Program-made: the position numbers and the translations under genes
Assembly (NCBI RefSeq): GCF_019670125.1
Contig: NZ_AP023033.1
Span: 2,345,001-2,409,000 of the forward strand
Length of the DNA stretch: 64,000 nt
Direction: 5' to 3'
Origin: Agarivorans aestuarii
GTDB taxonomy: Bacteria; Pseudomonadota; Gammaproteobacteria; Enterobacterales; Celerinatantimonadaceae
Notes under the pieces: generated by a model
Told to the model about the DNA's origin: nothing
The model's input: only the letters and a program-made list of their open reading frames with translations
Database searches by the model: none
In this document: in pieces, positions 62,437 through 64,000 of the stretch
How the letters are laid out: each line of letters opens with the position of its first letter
Numbering within the stretch: position 1 is the stretch's first letter

Positions 62437-64000
62437 CTAAATAAGATCATCATGGTTTTTGTACATCGCCATGACGGCTTCGGAGCTACACATTTGCAGG
62501 GCTTTTTCTGCTTTAGCCTGCAACTTGCTGTAAGACACCGAACGAATGATGTTTTTTACTGCCGGAACATTGGCTGGACTTACCGACAGCTCTTGAACCC
62601 CCATACCCACTAATAAGCAAGCTATGTTAGGGTCGGCAGCCATGTTGCCGCAAACCCCTACCCACTTACCGTTGGCAGTGGCTGCTTTAACGGTCATAGA
62701 AATTAACCGCAACAAACCTGGATGGTAGCTGTCAGCTTCACAGCACAACTCAGGGTTTAGTCTGTCCATCGCTAAGGTGTATTGGGTTAAATCGTTAGAA
62801 CCGATAGAGAAGAAATCGACATGTTTAGCTAAGGTGTCGGCCACTAAAGCGGCAGATGGCACTTCAACCATAATGCCTAAGGGCAGTTCAGGTGCATTAA
62901 GTGACACACGAATCTTATCGGCCAGTTCTTTGGCTTTGGTCCATTCAGACATTTTGGCGATCATTGGGAACATAATGTGGATCCCTGATTTGCCAAATTG
63001 CTCTACTTGCCAAATTGCTGTGCGATAGATAGCTTCTAGTTGACGTTCAAACATGTCTTGGTGTTTAAACGATAAACGTACGCCACGAACCCCTAAAAAC
63101 GGGTTATCTTCGTGCGGCATATCCATCCACGACACCGGTTTGTCACCACCAATATCCGCCGTTCTCACAACAAGTTGGCGATCGCCAAGCTCGTTCGCGA
63201 TGCTTTTAAGTGCATCTATCTGTTGCTCGATGGAAGGTTCTTCGCTTGAAGCTTCAAACAAAAACTCGGTTCTAAGTAAGCCTGCGCCTTCTCCGCCATT
63301 TTCCAAGATACTTGGTGCATCTTTAGGTTTAGCGATGTTACAAACTACTTCAATATGGCGACCATCTTTAGTTACAGCAGGTTCATGTTGATGCTCTGCT
63401 TCGGCTAAACGCATTTGTAACCAAATATCGATGTTTTGGCTTGCTTGCTCTAGTGTTTCGCTACTAGGGTTAATCACTACGCTAGCACTTTGTGGATCGA
63501 CCACTGCCATTTGTTGGTCAGCCACTTCGCACAACTTGCCAGCGCCAACACCAACCACTGCAGGAATACCCAAGCCTCGTGCAAGAATTGCCATATGACT
63601 GTTAGGACCACCTAACTCGGTAGCAATGGCTTTTACCGCTTTGCCCTCTAAGCCAGCAGTTTGCGAAGGTGAAAGATCTTTTGCCAACAAAATGAACTCT
63701 TCATCAGGAAAACTTAGTGTTTCAGCTGAGGTAAGAATCGCGATAACACGCTGGCTTACATCATTTAGATCGGCTATACGTGCCTTTAGTCGCTCGTCTT
63801 CAACTTTAGATAAAGCATCAATTTGTGATGTTAAGGCTTGTTGCCAAGACCAAGCAGCGCTATTGCCTTGCTCTATATATTGCAAACATTCTTGATTTAT
63901 AGCTTCGTCGCTTAGTAACTGTTTTTGCGCTTTTAGAATAGCGGCTTCTTGTGGTGCTTTTTCTAACAGCTTGTTATGTAACTCGTCGCTTTGTTCAGCG
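62437..64000 (-). CDS. PTS Enzyme I (phosphoenolpyruvate-protein phosphotransferase), partial
   Basis: At least 520 residues; the frame is open to the window's right edge, so the N-terminus is missing. A weak TTG at 63885 should not be taken as the start because upstream codons (ending QKQLLSDEAINQEC) continue the helical HPr-binding domain. The phosphohistidine site is GGPNSHMAILARGLGIPAVVG; the PEP barrel has GAGLLRTEFLF, DIGGDKP, NPFLGVRGVRLS, GIMVEVPSAAL, FFSIGSNDLTQYTLAMDR and VGVCGNMAAD. It may be the C-terminal part of an HPr- or EIIA-fused protein for the same sugar locus. Confidence 0.88.
   Translation of the reverse strand, partial: AEQSDELHNKLLEKAPQEAAILKAQKQLLSDEAINQECLQYIEQGNSAAWSWQQALTSQIDALSKVEDERLKARIADLNDVSQRVIAILTSAETLSFPDEEFILLAKDLSPSQTAGLEGKAVKAIATELGGPNSHMAILARGLGIPAVVGVGAGKLCEVADQQMAVVDPQSASVVINPSSETLEQASQNIDIWLQMRLAEAEHQHEPAVTKDGRHIEVVCNIAKPKDAPSILENGGEGAGLLRTEFLFEASSEEPSIEQQIDALKSIANELGDRQLVVRTADIGGDKPVSWMDMPHEDNPFLGVRGVRLSFKHQDMFERQLEAIYRTAIWQVEQFGKSGIHIMFPMIAKMSEWTKAKELADKIRVSLNAPELPLGIMVEVPSAALVADTLAKHVDFFSIGSNDLTQYTLAMDRLNPELCCEADSYHPGLLRLISMTVKAATANGKWVGVCGNMAADPNIACLLVGMGVQELSVSPANVPAVKNIIRSVSYSKLQAKAEKALQMCSSEAVMAMYKNHDDLI

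Overview
The window comes from a marine gammaproteobacterium, most plausibly an Agarivorans-like member of the Alteromonadales. This is an inference from three things: moderate GC, a secreted multi-modular GH16 agar/porphyran-type enzyme, and a complete molybdenum nitrogenase regulon of the gamma type (NifL-NifA, Rnf, NifF, CowN). No 16S gene is present, so the genus is not proven.

Layout. 0-0.9 kb: the end of an unrecognised gene and two tandem tRNA-Val(GAC) genes. 0.9-4.1 kb: molybdate uptake and sensing (modE-modA-modB-modC, leftward) behind a ModE-type operator. 4.1-10 kb: nifB-ferredoxin-nifQ and nifL-nifA, leftward. 10.3-16.3 kb: rnfABCDGEH and nifF, rightward. 16.3-32 kb: accessory cargo. 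This includes two small genes, a 266-bp miniature inverted-repeat element, an ethanolamine module (TRAP transporter plus EutBC plus an AraC regulator), orphan genes, a cassette-like segment carrying a two-gene ATPase/HNH (Septu-type) defence system with an attC-like site, and tatA-tatB with phoX. 32.3-37.2 kb: nifU-S-V-W-Z-M. 37.6-44.7 kb: DUF3299 protein, amidohydrolase, OprB-type porin, AraC regulator and GH16 enzyme. A second copy of the 266-bp element follows at 44.9 kb. 45.3-49.4 kb: nifE-N-X-fdxB-rseC. 49.6-53.4 kb: diguanylate cyclase, GNAT, MarR/MFS pair. 53.4-59.2 kb: nifH-D-K-T-Y, a Cys-rich nif protein, and cowN. 59.7-64 kb: a carbohydrate PTS-type locus (PfkB kinase, SorE-like dehydrogenase, Enzyme I running off the right edge).

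How it works together. Molybdate enters through ModABC and is handed to FeMo-co synthesis by NifQ. NifB, NifEN, NifX, NifV and NifUS build the cofactor. NifHDK fix nitrogen. Rnf and NifF/ferredoxins deliver electrons. NifLA controls the set. I could place -24/-12 (sigma-54) promoters upstream of nifB, nifL, rnfA, nifF, nifU, nifE and nifH. Perfect TGT-N10-ACA NifA sites lie upstream of nifB, rnfA/nifL, nifF, nifU and nifE, but not nifH. The nif genes are split into four blocks by unrelated cargo, and the two 266-bp elements are direct repeats flanking one of those blocks.

Most interesting items: the cassette-borne Septu system, the pair of 266-bp elements, a 116-bp inverted-repeat segment in the nifU leader next to a perfect CRP-like site that also fits the NifA consensus, the CxC-rich nif protein, a strong terminator immediately upstream of cowN, and a small interrupted ORF with its own promoter and terminator at 42.4-42.65 kb.
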